A stretch of DNA of 64,000 bases from Parapedobacter sp042666505. GTDB taxonomy: Bacteria > Bacteroidota > Bacteroidia > Sphingobacteriales > Sphingobacteriaceae. Below the pieces are notes generated by a model. It had not been told where the DNA came from. It did not search any database and worked only from the letters and a program-made list of their open reading frames with translations. The stretch lies in contig NZ_JBHTDN010000009.1 of NCBI RefSeq assembly GCF_042666505.1, forward strand, positions 62,001 to 126,000. Reading direction: 5' to 3'. Made by a program: the position numbers and the translations under genes. This document shows, piece after piece, positions 26,013 through 34,122 of this stretch; the stretch's first letter is position 1, and every line of letters begins with the position of its first letter.

Positions 26013-26703
26013 TGTTCTGGGCAGTGCCCTTCGCGACTATTTTCACGGCAATACCAGCGACAAGCTGATGCTGCACACCAGTTACGGCGACCTGGAAGAA
26101 ATGCCGGTTGACGTATTTTTCCGGCAACCTGACGATTTTCCGGAACTGGAACACATCGCACTCGCGTTGTGTGACGGCCGCACGCTCGATGTCGGAGCGG
26201 GTGCGGGCAGTCACGCCCTGTATCTGCAGGAACGGGGCTTTGATGTAACCGCTTTGGAACTATCGTCCGGGGCGTGTTCCGTGATGCGCCAAAGAGGCGT
26301 CCGAACCGTGCTGCAACGAGACTTTTTTGACTACCGTGAAGGCGGCTACGATACACTTCTGTTTCTTATGAACGGCATCGGTTTAGCAGGAACCGTAGCG
26401 GGGTTAAGCTCGTTGCTGAAACACTGCCGCACGCTGCTCCGTCAGGGTGGGCAGCTTTTGTTCGATTCCTCCGACATTACCTATCTTTATTCAGACGGGT
26501 CGGTCGGGAAACCACATGGATATTTTGGCGAAATCCACTATCAGTATGAATACCGGGGCGTGACCGGAACGCCGTTCAACTGGCTGTTCATCGATCAGGA
26601 AATGCTAACTCGTATTGCCCGGATGGAGGGCTGGGTGGTGCAGGTGGTGTTTGAGGATGGGAACGATCAATATCTGGCACGGATGGAACCGATGGCTCAA
26701 TAG
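26002..26703 (+). CDS. Class I SAM-dependent methyltransferase
   Basis: 233 aa from the ATG at 26002. The SAM-binding motif I LDVGAGAGSHALYLQERG (about 60-77) is followed by motif II-like VTALELS with its acidic residue, then GYDTLLFLMNGIGLAG as motif IV and LRQGGQLLFDSSD as motif VI. The target molecule is unknown. The start lies inside the last codons of pncB, so the genes form one transcript. The last 116 bp are overlapped by the convergent DUF6266-like gene. Confidence 0.82.
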   Translation: MATDVLGSALRDYFHGNTSDKLMLHTSYGDLEEMPVDVFFRQPDDFPELEHIALALCDGRTLDVGAGAGSHALYLQERGFDVTALELSSGACSVMRQRGVRTVLQRDFFDYREGGYDTLLFLMNGIGLAGTVAGLSSLLKHCRTLLRQGGQLLFDSSDITYLYSDGSVGKPHGYFGEIHYQYEYRGVTGTPFNWLFIDQEMLTRIARMEGWVVQVVFEDGNDQYLARMEPMAQ

Positions 26704-27325
26704 CCCCGCAGTAGACACTGTCCGATATTTCGCCGGTTATTGTATCCCGGAATGCCGCATATACATGAAGTGGTTGTTCCAGCAAATCCAGGTTATGTAG
26801 ATCCCAGATGTCCGCTCCATTCCGCCGCTCTTCTCCCAGGTCCCGGAAAAAACGGAAAGAATCGCCATCATACGCCAACGTCAGGAGCCTGTGGTATCCC
26901 CCACGTTTCAAATAATCCCAGCGGAAGATTAACCGGTTGCCGTCTGCCTTTACCGAACAGTTTGTGGGAGGCTCCAGGTTTCCCTTGGAAATAAGCACTT
27001 TTGCGGGGTTCACAAAGGGCTTACCTTCCGAATCGATCTCCAGCGCATGCTTTCTCACCTGCGATTGAGCTAACTGGAACGCGCCAATCCGGCTGCCATT
27101 GGGCGCTTCGGTCCGGTAACCGAATTTGACAAAAGGCTTAATCCGCCCGAGATATTCCGACGTAACTTTCATCTTAGCCTGATTCAAAAGTTCCAGTTCA
27201 GTAAAAGGCCGTGTACGCCGTTTACCGATCGAACGCATTACATTCTGACCGTTCAAGGTATATCCGATGACGGATCCTACTTTACCGCGGAATGGACCGT
27301 TTATTCCCTGCTGTATAATAGCCAT
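26588..27325 (-). CDS. DUF6266-like protein
   Basis: 245 aa, no signal peptide. The N-terminus MAIIQQGINGPFRGKVGSVIGY and the following SIGKRR/PFTELELLNQAKM segment match the pattern of DUF6266 proteins common in Pedobacter and relatives, often present in several copies; their function is unknown. The last 38 residues are Pro/Ser-rich (PPAPPSPPSG) and encoded exactly antisense to the 3' end of the methyltransferase gene, which suggests an extension gained by loss of an earlier stop. A -7 element lies 48 nt upstream, in AT-rich DNA. Confidence 0.7.
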   Translation of the reverse strand: MAIIQQGINGPFRGKVGSVIGYTLNGQNVMRSIGKRRTRPFTELELLNQAKMKVTSEYLGRIKPFVKFGYRTEAPNGSRIGAFQLAQSQVRKHALEIDSEGKPFVNPAKVLISKGNLEPPTNCSVKADGNRLIFRWDYLKRGGYHRLLTLAYDGDSFRFFRDLGEERRNGADIWDLHNLDLLEQPLHVYAAFRDTITGEISDSVYCGAIEPSVPSVPDIDRSHPQTPPAPPSPPSGQYELAFPDR

Positions 27326-27372
27326 CTTAATCGTTTGTTATGATATGTGCTTTATCCGATTCTTTAACGATA

Positions 27373-27380
27373 CAAAGATA
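27373..27380 (-). promoter_or_regulatory. Predicted -7 element of the DUF6266-like gene
   Basis: Minus-strand TATCTTTG (27380-27373) matches TAnnTTTG; the predicted start of transcription near 27366 leaves a leader of about 40 nt. The -33 box is poor. The surrounding DNA (27330-27480) is very AT-rich with runs such as TTTATATAGTATATAAATA. Confidence 0.45.
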
Positions 27381-27551
27381 GAATATTTAACGAAAATATA
27401 ATGCTTTTATATAGTATATAAATAGCATTAACCTATACAAACCCTATATTAAGCCTATGTGTATACTTAATTTATTATCTATTTAACAAAACTGACGCAC
27501 GAAGCAGTATGGAAAAAGTCAGAGAGGAATTTAGAGCGAGGGTAAACGGAA

Positions 27552-27574
27552 AAAAGGGGCGGGGAGCCCCTTTT
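27552..27574. terminator. GC-rich hairpin with flanking A and T runs (bidirectional terminator-like)
   Basis: Perfect 9-bp stem AAAAGGGGC/GCCCCTTTT around a GGGGA loop, in the 475-nt gap between the divergent DUF6266-like and XRE genes. The stem resembles a terminator on either strand, but no gene visibly ends here. It could end a small unannotated transcript from the AT-rich DNA to its left. Confidence 0.5.
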
Positions 27575-27744
27575 AGCGATAGAATTGTTTTGGATTCACA
27601 AACACATGATACAAGCGGACAATTCAAAAACCGCAAGTACTTTCAAAAAATTAGACAAACCTATATGCGGTATGACTGTTGATAATATTGTTTAGACTCT
27701 ACAAATATAGAGAAATTACACATATATCAAAATATTTTTTCCAT

Positions 27745-27766
27745 AAAATATCTAAGCGGATATTTT
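27745..27766. promoter_or_regulatory. Candidate operator upstream of the XRE gene
   Basis: Perfect 8-bp inverted repeat AAAATATC-TAAGCG-GATATTTT centred 45 nt before the GTG start of the XRE regulator. Size and position fit an autoregulatory operator for a dimeric HTH protein. Confidence 0.4.
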
Positions 27767-27799
27767 TATCCCATCTCGAAGATTAAAAGATTAGACGAC

Positions 27800-28033
27800 G
27801 TGAATAAGGGGACATTGACGGAACTTGGCCTTTACCTTGCCAAAAGATCCGTGAACAGGGCTGAAGTTGCAAGAAAAACAGGGCTGAGTACCTATCGACT
27901 CAGCCAATTGAGTATCAATCCAAAATCACAGCTGCGAGCAGACGAACTCTACCTTATCGCGTTGGCCATCGGGGAAGATCCGGGCGTCATGTTCAAACAT
28001 CTTTACCGGGAAGCTTCCCTCCATGGCGAATAA
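27800..28033 (+). CDS. Small XRE-family helix-turn-helix protein
   Basis: 77 aa, GTG start. One HTH domain: LGLYLAKRSVNRAEVARKTGLSTYRLSQLS is the helix-turn-helix pair, and LRADELYLIALAIGEDPGVMF the closing helices. The final residues carry no extra domain. The gene is isolated: its 3' end converges on serS with a 10-nt gap, and upstream lies an AT-rich region with a palindrome that may be its operator. It might be a remnant or an orphan regulator from an acquired element; the AT-rich upstream region differs clearly in composition from its neighbours. Confidence 0.75.
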   Translation: MNKGTLTELGLYLAKRSVNRAEVARKTGLSTYRLSQLSINPKSQLRADELYLIALAIGEDPGVMFKHLYREASLHGE

Positions 28034-28043
28034 TATCCGCTAC

Positions 28044-29315
28044 CTAGTCGATCCACTCAAAGCCCGCGTAGGGTACCAGCACTTCTGGAATTTTTATACC
28101 CGCTGCCGTTTGATTGTCTTCCAAAAGCGAGGCCAATATACGGGGCAATGCCAGGGCGCTTCCATTAAGTGTGTGTGCCAGCTGGGTTTTGCCGTTTTCC
28201 CCTTTAAAGCGCACCTTTAGCCGGTTGCTTTGGAAAGTTTCAAAATTGGATACGGAAGAAACCTCCAGCCAGCGTTTTTGGGCGGCGCTCCACACCTCCA
28301 TGTCGTACGTCAGCGCGGACGTGAATCCCATATCCCCGCCGCAGAGCCGCAACACCCGGTATGGGAGGTTCAGTGCCTGCAGCAACGACTGGACATAGGC
28401 ACTCATCTCCTCCAGCGTCTCGTAAGATTTATCAGGATGTACGATCTGCACAACCTCTACTTTGTCAAACTGGTGCAGGCGATTCAAACCCCGCACGTGG
28501 GCACCATAGGATCCCGCTTCACGTCGGAAACACGGTGTATAGGCCGTCATTTTGATGGGGAAGTCGGACTCCTTGACGATGGTATCACGGTACAGATTGG
28601 TTACCGGTACCTCCGCCGTGGGGATCAAGTACAGATTGTCAACTCCGACGTGGTACATCTGTCCTTCTTTGTCGGGTAGCTGGCCCGTGCCGAATCCGGA
28701 CGCTTCGTTGATGAGGATGGGCGGCTGTACCTCTTTATACCCCGCCTTGGCGGCTTGATCCAAAAAGAAATTGATCATGGCGCGTTGCAGGCGTGCACCT
28801 TTGCCTTTATATACCGGAAATCCAGCGCCGGTAACCTTGGTACCGAGTTCAAAATCGATGATGTCGTATTTTGCCGCCAGCTCCCAATGGGGCAACGCAT
28901 TTTCGGGAAGTTCGGGACGATGGCCGTGTTCCAACACCACCTCGTTGTCTTCCGCACCGCCCCCACGCGGTACGGACTTGTGCGGCAGATTAGGCAAAAG
29001 CACCAGCTTCTCGTATAAATACGCCTCGACCGCAGCCTGTTCGTCGGCAAGCTTCTTTTGTTGCTCTTTATATCCTCCGGAACGCGCTTTGATCGTCTCG
29101 GCTTCTTCCCGCTGCCCCTGCCGCATCAACTCGCCAATCTGGCGTGCCGCCGCATTCGCCTCAGCAGCAATGGAATCCGACTCAGTCTGAAGTTGCTTAC
29201 GGCGCTCATCAAGCGCAATCACTTCATCTACCAGTTCCAACGCTTTGAAGTTACGGATTGCCAGACGTTCGACCACATGGTCGCGGTTCTCTCGGAGATA
29301 ATTAACTTGCAACAT
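28044..29315 (-). CDS. serS: Seryl-tRNA synthetase
   Basis: 423 aa class II synthetase. The N-terminal antiparallel coiled-coil arm (about 30-105, with RRKQLQTESDSIAAEANAA) reaches the long variable arm of tRNA-Ser. The catalytic domain has motif 2 TPCFRREAGSYG and motif 3 LNGSALALPRILASLLED, and the family-typical SNFETFQSNRLKVRF. Length is normal. It is divergent from rsmI, with a 36-nt gap that must hold both promoters. Confidence 0.96.
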   Translation of the reverse strand: MLQVNYLRENRDHVVERLAIRNFKALELVDEVIALDERRKQLQTESDSIAAEANAAARQIGELMRQGQREEAETIKARSGGYKEQQKKLADEQAAVEAYLYEKLVLLPNLPHKSVPRGGGAEDNEVVLEHGHRPELPENALPHWELAAKYDIIDFELGTKVTGAGFPVYKGKGARLQRAMINFFLDQAAKAGYKEVQPPILINEASGFGTGQLPDKEGQMYHVGVDNLYLIPTAEVPVTNLYRDTIVKESDFPIKMTAYTPCFRREAGSYGAHVRGLNRLHQFDKVEVVQIVHPDKSYETLEEMSAYVQSLLQALNLPYRVLRLCGGDMGFTSALTYDMEVWSAAQKRWLEVSSVSNFETFQSNRLKVRFKGENGKTQLAHTLNGSALALPRILASLLEDNQTAAGIKIPEVLVPYAGFEWID

Positions 29316-29337
29316 ATTTTCGTTTATTTGTATCGCG

Positions 29338-29345
29338 CAAAAATA
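29338..29345 (-). promoter_or_regulatory. Predicted -7 element of serS
   Basis: Minus-strand TATTTTTG (29345-29338) matches TAnnTTTG, 22 nt before the serS ATG. The -33 region would fall inside the first codons of rsmI and has no clear TTTG. Confidence 0.45.
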
Positions 29346-29351
29346 AGAAAA

Positions 29352-30017
29352 ATGCTTTACCTCGTCCCCACTCCCATCGGTAATCTGGAGGATATGACCT
29401 TACGAGCAATACGTATCCTGAAAGAGGCCGACGTTATCCTTGCTGAAGATACCCGTACCAGTGCCCCCCTGCTCAGGCATTTCGGCATTGAAAAAAAGGC
29501 ATACGCCCATCATCAGCACAATGAGCACAAAGCGGTGAATGAGGTTATCCGCTTCCTCAAAGAAGGCCAGGCGGTCGCTCTGATATCTGATGCAGGCACA
29601 CCGGCAATATCCGACCCGGGATTTCTTTTGGTGCGTGAAGCGATTAAAAATGGGATCGAGATCCAATGCCTACCCGGCGCGACCGCTTTTGTGCCGGCAC
29701 TGGTTGCTTCGGGGTTCCCATGCGACCGGTTTTGTTTCGAGGGCTTTCTTCCGGTAAAAAAAGGGCGCCAGACGAGATTGAAAGCGCTCGTCAATGAAAA
29801 CCGGACGATGGTCTTTTATGAGTCGCCACACCGGCTGACGAAAACGCTGCAGGAGTTTGCCGATACCTTCGGCCGAGAGCGGTTGGCTTCTGTATCGCGT
29901 GAAATCAGCAAAGTATACGAGGAAACCGTACGGGGTACGCTTGCCGAAGTGATCGCACATTTCACTTCGCATCCGGTGAAAGGGGAATTTGTGGTGTGCA
30001 TACAAGGTATGGGATAA
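29352..30017 (+). CDS. rsmI: 16S rRNA (cytidine-1402-2'-O)-methyltransferase
   Basis: 221 aa, starting at the ATG at 29352 (MLYLVPTPIGNLEDMTLRA), the canonical RsmI N-terminus. The tetrapyrrole-methylase fold is evident: AEDTRTS, the GQAVALISDAGTPAISDPG loop that binds SAM, CLPGATAFVPAL, FEGFLP and FYESPHRL. It methylates the 2'-OH of C1402 in the ribosomal P site. An open frame runs upstream to 29058 but is antisense to serS and not part of the gene. The C-terminus is shorter than in E. coli RsmI, which has an additional C-terminal domain. Confidence 0.95.
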   Translation: MLYLVPTPIGNLEDMTLRAIRILKEADVILAEDTRTSAPLLRHFGIEKKAYAHHQHNEHKAVNEVIRFLKEGQAVALISDAGTPAISDPGFLLVREAIKNGIEIQCLPGATAFVPALVASGFPCDRFCFEGFLPVKKGRQTRLKALVNENRTMVFYESPHRLTKTLQEFADTFGRERLASVSREISKVYEETVRGTLAEVIAHFTSHPVKGEFVVCIQGMG

Positions 30018-30036
30018 TCTTCCTATCTTCGCGTAC

Positions 30037-30612
30037 ATGAACATCGATCGATATATCAATGATGGGCAAGATCCCAAGGTCGTCGAAAAGCTGCTGCTGA
30101 AACTTCAGGACCTGTTGGCTCACGACGAACAGATACAATACGTAGCCGTGCAGAAGATGCCTGCCGTCACCTTGTTTCCGGACAGCATTGCGGTGACCGA
30201 TCAGCGGATCTTGGTGTGTAAATCGACGAAACTCGGACTCGCTGCCGACTTCGATATCTTTCCTTGGCACCAATTGTCTGAGGTGTGGTTCAAAGAGGGC
30301 ATACTCGGCTCCCGGCTGTTCCTCATCCCGGCGAAAGGCGACCCTGTAGAGATTGGATACATCCCTAAAAACCAGGCACGCAAAGTATACCAATTGGCAA
30401 ACGACGCATTGGAAAAGCAACGTTCGGCCGAAAAGCAGCGCTTAACGGAAAAGCAGCTTCCGGAACCGCAACCGGCCCCGCCTCCTCAGCAAACCGAACA
30501 GGAAGATGAGCTCACCTTGAAGCTCCGGCGGCTGAAATCGTTGTTTGAGCGGCAGCTGATCACGCAGGAAGAGTACGAAAACAAGAAAAGCGAACTCCTA
30601 TCCCAACTTTAA
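30037..30612 (+). CDS. PH-like domain protein with C-terminal SHOCT domain
   Basis: 191 aa from the ATG at 30037, no signal peptide. The first 120 residues look like a bacterial PH domain (QYVAVQKMPAV, VTDQRILVCKS, FPWHQLSEVWFKEG, LFLIPAKGDPVEIGYI), followed by a Lys/Gln/Pro linker (about 130-160) and a SHOCT domain (KLRRLKSLFERQLITQEEYENKKSELL), a short helical oligomerisation module. It is encoded 19 nt after rsmI and 2 nt before lnt, so is probably co-transcribed with them. The function is unknown. Confidence 0.78.
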   Translation: MNIDRYINDGQDPKVVEKLLLKLQDLLAHDEQIQYVAVQKMPAVTLFPDSIAVTDQRILVCKSTKLGLAADFDIFPWHQLSEVWFKEGILGSRLFLIPAKGDPVEIGYIPKNQARKVYQLANDALEKQRSAEKQRLTEKQLPEPQPAPPPQQTEQEDELTLKLRRLKSLFERQLITQEEYENKKSELLSQL

Positions 30613-30614
30613 CC

Positions 30615-32237
30615 GTGAGAAAGAATTATTTATTTGCACTGTTGAGTGCTTTCTTACTGTGGTTGTCATGGCCCCCTATCCCCTACACCGCTCCATTGCT
30701 TTGGCTAGCCTTCATTCCCCTTTTATTAGCCCTCGAAGATGTGATGCGGGGTGACTACCAAAAGAAGGGCGCGAAGGTGTTTTTATTGGGAGGACTAACA
30801 GGTGTGGTGTGGAATACAGCCTCCATTTATTGGGTCTTCAACGCTATGAATGCCGTGATGCCGGTCTATGCTGCGGCTTTTGTTTCACTTATCCCCTTCG
30901 GTCTGGCCGCCCTATTGATGGCATTCGCCTTTCGCCTCTATTATCAGTTGCGTAAACGGTATGCAATCGGGTGGTCATTCGCCGGATTGGTATCGTTCTG
31001 GATCGCTTATGAATACCTGCACCAGACGTGGGACCTCGCGTTTCCGTGGATGACGCTGGGAAATGGTTTTGCCAACGCCCATCAGATGGTACAATGGTAT
31101 GAATACACCGGTGTGTACGGCGGGACGGTATGGATCTGGGCGCTGAACATATTGGTGTTTCTGGCAATTTTGTCGGCACGCGATGGATTTGCTCCTTCAC
31201 ATCGGCGGAAACTGCTGAGTGTTGTCGTTCTGCTGATCGGTGTGCCTACTTTTTGGTCGCTATGGCGGTACACGACCTATGAAGAACGGGAAAACCCTTC
31301 TAATATCGTGGTGGTACAGCCAAACGTCGATCCTTATGGCAAGTTCACTTTCCTGACACCTGAATCACAGATCGATAACCTGGTGAAGCTATCGGAGTCC
31401 ATTGCACAGCCGAATACCGAATTTTTCATCTGGCCGGAAACGGCCATCGCCCGACAGGGAGGTTTTGACGAAGATCGCTTTTACGAACACCCTACCTTTT
31501 TGCACATCCAGCAATTTCTGGATCGGTACAAAAATGGAAACGTGCTCTCGGGCATCGAAGGATACCGGATCTACAACGGTCCACAGACCCCCACGGCACG
31601 TGCCTTTGAAGGCGTTTATTACGACGCATTTAATTCGGCCGTGCTCATTGAGAATTCGGCAAAGCTGCAATACTATCACAAATCCAAGTTGGTGGCCGGT
31701 GCCGAGCAGTTCCCCTTCGGAGGCGCGCTGGCATTCCTGAAACCGCTGTTCGAAGGATTCGGTGGCACCACCGGAGGTTACGGAAGCCAGGACAAGCCTT
31801 CGGTTTTCTATTCGCAAAGCGGCATCGGTGCCGCTCCGGTGATCTGTTACGAATCGATCTGGGGAGATTATGTAGCCAAGTCTATCGAACAAGGTGCACA
31901 GTTCATTGCCATCATTACCAACGACGGCTGGTGGGGCAATACGGCCGGCAAAGACCAACACCTGGCATACGCCAAATTGCGGGCGATCGAAACTCGGCGC
32001 TGGGTAGCCCGGTCGGCCAACACCGGTATCTCGGCATTCATCAACCAACGCGGTGACGTCGTGCGAAAAACCAAGTGGTGGGTACCGACGGCCATTAAGC
32101 AGGACATCAATCTCAATGAGGAAATCACGTTTTATGTGCAAACGGGCGACTATCTCGCTTATGCCGGATGCGCAGGAAGCCTGGTGTTCGGTGTTCTACT
32201 GCTATTTGGATTACGGAAACGGGTAAAAATTAATTGA
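30615..32237 (+). CDS. lnt: Apolipoprotein N-acyltransferase
   Basis: 540 aa, GTG start. The N-terminal half has about six membrane helices; the C-terminal half is a periplasmic nitrilase-like domain with the catalytic triad visible as Glu in FIWPETAIAR, Lys in YYHKSKLVAGAEQFPFG and Cys in APVICYESIWGDYV. It adds the third acyl chain to outer-membrane lipoproteins, the last step of their maturation, and so serves the many lipoproteins encoded in this window. A short C-terminal membrane helix (CAGSLVFGVLLLFGL) is present. The upstream gene ends 2 nt before. Confidence 0.94.
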   Translation: MRKNYLFALLSAFLLWLSWPPIPYTAPLLWLAFIPLLLALEDVMRGDYQKKGAKVFLLGGLTGVVWNTASIYWVFNAMNAVMPVYAAAFVSLIPFGLAALLMAFAFRLYYQLRKRYAIGWSFAGLVSFWIAYEYLHQTWDLAFPWMTLGNGFANAHQMVQWYEYTGVYGGTVWIWALNILVFLAILSARDGFAPSHRRKLLSVVVLLIGVPTFWSLWRYTTYEERENPSNIVVVQPNVDPYGKFTFLTPESQIDNLVKLSESIAQPNTEFFIWPETAIARQGGFDEDRFYEHPTFLHIQQFLDRYKNGNVLSGIEGYRIYNGPQTPTARAFEGVYYDAFNSAVLIENSAKLQYYHKSKLVAGAEQFPFGGALAFLKPLFEGFGGTTGGYGSQDKPSVFYSQSGIGAAPVICYESIWGDYVAKSIEQGAQFIAIITNDGWWGNTAGKDQHLAYAKLRAIETRRWVARSANTGISAFINQRGDVVRKTKWWVPTAIKQDINLNEEITFYVQTGDYLAYAGCAGSLVFGVLLLFGLRKRVKIN

Positions 32238-32256
32238 AAGCTAAAAAACCACGCGC

Positions 32257-32847
32257 ATGTTCACAGGCATTATCGAAACCATCGGCAAGGTATCACGCCT
32301 CGACCACGAGGCCGGCAACCTGCACATCACCGTCGCGTCCGCACTCTCGGACGAACTGAAAATCGATCAGAGCATATCGCATAACGGGGTCTGCCTCACG
32401 GTGGTGGCTTTGTCGCCCGGCGAACATACAGTAACCGCCATTGCGGAAACGTTGTCAAAAAGCAACCTCGGCGGCCTGCAACTCGGCAGTGAGGTCAATC
32501 TCGAGCGCTGCACCAAAGTGGGCGACCGGTTGGATGGGCATATCGTGCAAGGGCACGTGGATCAGACCGCGCGATGCATAGCCATCGAAGACCAACAGGG
32601 CAGTTATCTGTATACCTTCCAATATGATGCCGGTCCGGGTAACATAACGGTCGAAAAAGGCTCGATTACGGTCAATGGAATCAGCCTTACGGTCGTAGAT
32701 TCTAAAGACAGCCAATTTTCGGTTGCCATTATTCCATATACCTACGAACACACAAATCTTAAGCAGGTTAACGTCGGTGATGTCGTCAATCTTGAATTCG
32801 ACATTGTCGGGAAATATGTGGCCCGCCTGCTGGGCATGCAGCGCTAG
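32257..32847 (+). CDS. ribE: Riboflavin synthase, alpha subunit
   Basis: 196 aa, two tandem lumazine-binding domains. It starts MFTGIIETIGKV, the signature N-terminus, and each half has the repeated pattern: NGVCLTVV in the first and NGISLTVV in the second, with the substrate-site segments GDRLDGHIVQGHVD and FDIVGKYVARLL. It catalyses dismutation of two lumazines to riboflavin. No FMN riboswitch was seen upstream; the gene is 19 nt after lnt and probably in the same transcript. The 3' end overlaps the convergent mechanosensitive channel gene by 4 nt. Confidence 0.95.
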   Translation: MFTGIIETIGKVSRLDHEAGNLHITVASALSDELKIDQSISHNGVCLTVVALSPGEHTVTAIAETLSKSNLGGLQLGSEVNLERCTKVGDRLDGHIVQGHVDQTARCIAIEDQQGSYLYTFQYDAGPGNITVEKGSITVNGISLTVVDSKDSQFSVAIIPYTYEHTNLKQVNVGDVVNLEFDIVGKYVARLLGMQR

Positions 32848-33716
32848 TTATCCCGCCCTCCGTTCGGGTCCCCGCCGAGCACATCCCCCTTTGAGGAACC
32901 TATGTTCACAATGCGCATTTCTTGCTGGGGATAGGGAATGGTGATGTTGTTGGTATCGAGGGCTCCCTTTATCTGCTCAAAGACTTCATAATATGCATCC
33001 CAATAGACCTCCTTCGGTGCCCAAGCCCGAACGACCAGATTAACCGAACTGTCTGCGAGTTCCGCGACGTGCACTTCCGGCTTCGGAGTGCCTAAGACCC
33101 GGCTGTCCGCTTTCAGAACAGACAAAATAACCTCCCGTGCTTCTTTGATATTGGATTCGTAACCGATGCCAATCTTATACTCAATCCGACGTTTGGTAAT
33201 GCTTGAATAATTGGTGATCACCGAGTTGGCAAGCGGCCCGTTGGGTGCGAACACCGCAATCCCGTCGGCAGTCCGCAGCGTGGTATAAAGAATATCGATT
33301 TTTTCCACAGTTCCCGAAGCACCCGCAGCGCTGCTTACGTAGTCGCCCACCCGAAAGGGGCGGAAAAGAAGGATCAACACCCCGCCGGCAAAATTGGAGA
33401 GGCTGCCCTGAAGCGCGAGTCCGATGGAAAGGCTGGCTGCGCCCAGCACCGCCACAAATGAGGTGGTCTGTATCCCTACCATCGAGGCGACGGAAATAAT
33501 CAGCATGGTATACAGGATAAACTTGACAATACTTGCCACAAAATCGCGGAGCGAAAGGTCTACATTTCGCCGTTCGAACCGGTTGCGGAGGACTTTCAGG
33601 ATCAGCCCGATCAACCAGCTTCCGATGAACAACAGGATGATCGCGAGGATCAAACCAGGTATCCGCGACAACATCGCTTCGATGATGCGGTCCAATGCAA
33701 GTTCCATCTTTTCCAT
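32844..33716 (-). CDS. MscS-family mechanosensitive ion channel
   Basis: 290 aa from the ATG at 33716 (an upstream ATG at 33734 is possible). Three membrane helices: IPGLILAIILLFIGSWLIGLIL, a second near IVKFILYTMLIISVASM, and the pore-lining helix FVAVLGAASLSIGLALQGSLSNFAGGVLIL with the Gly/Ala pattern of MscS. The beta domain follows (FRPFRVGDYV, GTVEKIDILYTTLRTADG), then the alpha/beta C-terminal part. It protects the cell in hypo-osmotic shock. The length is close to E. coli MscS (286 aa), without extra domains. Confidence 0.92.
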   Translation of the reverse strand: MEKMELALDRIIEAMLSRIPGLILAIILLFIGSWLIGLILKVLRNRFERRNVDLSLRDFVASIVKFILYTMLIISVASMVGIQTTSFVAVLGAASLSIGLALQGSLSNFAGGVLILLFRPFRVGDYVSSAAGASGTVEKIDILYTTLRTADGIAVFAPNGPLANSVITNYSSITKRRIEYKIGIGYESNIKEAREVILSVLKADSRVLGTPKPEVHVAELADSSVNLVVRAWAPKEVYWDAYYEVFEQIKGALDTNNITIPYPQQEMRIVNIGSSKGDVLGGDPNGGRDN

Positions 33717-33784
33717 GGGTGGTAAAAATAACAAATCGGAATGAATTTTACGCCTGCCGCCCGCAAGCTTGGATCCGCTGGGAC

Positions 33785-33815
33785 TTGCATATCATATGAT
33801 TCTTTCTTATTTTTG
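33785..33815 (+). promoter_or_regulatory. Predicted promoter of the frameshifted coiled-coil/TM gene
   Basis: TTG at 33785-33787, a 20-nt spacer and TATTTTTG at 33808-33815 (full -7 match). The ATG at 33844 is 28 nt downstream of the box. A well-kept promoter before an interrupted gene is worth noting. Confidence 0.55.
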
Positions 33816-33843
33816 TGTAATCGATCTAAAAAACTGGAATAGA

Positions 33844-34093
33844 ATGCGTACCATTACGATTACAAAGTTATATTCATTGCTTTCGGGAAAACTGGGAGAA
33901 GAATCAGCCGAAAACCTCACAACGTATATCGAAAAAAAAAATCAAAGAAGAGGTGGAAGATAAAACAAAAATTTTGGCGACGAAAGCCGATTTAGCCAAG
34001 AATAAAACCGAAATCATCAAATGGATGTTTGTTTTCTGGAGTGGACAAGTTGCCGCGACATTCGGTGTCATTTTACTTTGTTTGAATAAATAA
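33844..34093 (+). pseudogene. Small coiled-coil/membrane protein (DUF1640-like), frameshifted in an A10 tract
   Basis: From the ATG at 33844 the frame reads MRTITITKLYSLLSGKLGEE and continues to IEKK, where a run of ten A residues (33932-33941) shifts it to a short NQRRGGR tail and a stop at 33963. Dropping one A restores a protein of about 82 aa that continues IKEEVEDKTKILATKADLA and ends with the membrane helix WMFVFWSGQVAATFGVILL, finishing at 34093. The amphipathic segment plus single TM helix resembles the DUF1640/CCDC90 family of bacterial coiled-coil membrane proteins. Possible explanations are a true mutation, phase variation or polymerase slippage at the tract, or a base-calling error. 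Confidence 0.7.
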
Positions 34094-34122
34094 CACTTTC
34101 CTGACTCACTTGGACAGTGACC

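Noticed and set aside
27509..27682. 57-codon plus-strand frame (start MEKVREEFRARV)
   Set aside because: It crosses the perfect terminator-like hairpin, has no homologue that I recognise, and could be chance; not called as a gene.
29058..29351. Upstream extension of rsmI
   Set aside because: The extra 98 codons are antisense to serS and the known RsmI N-terminus begins at 29352.
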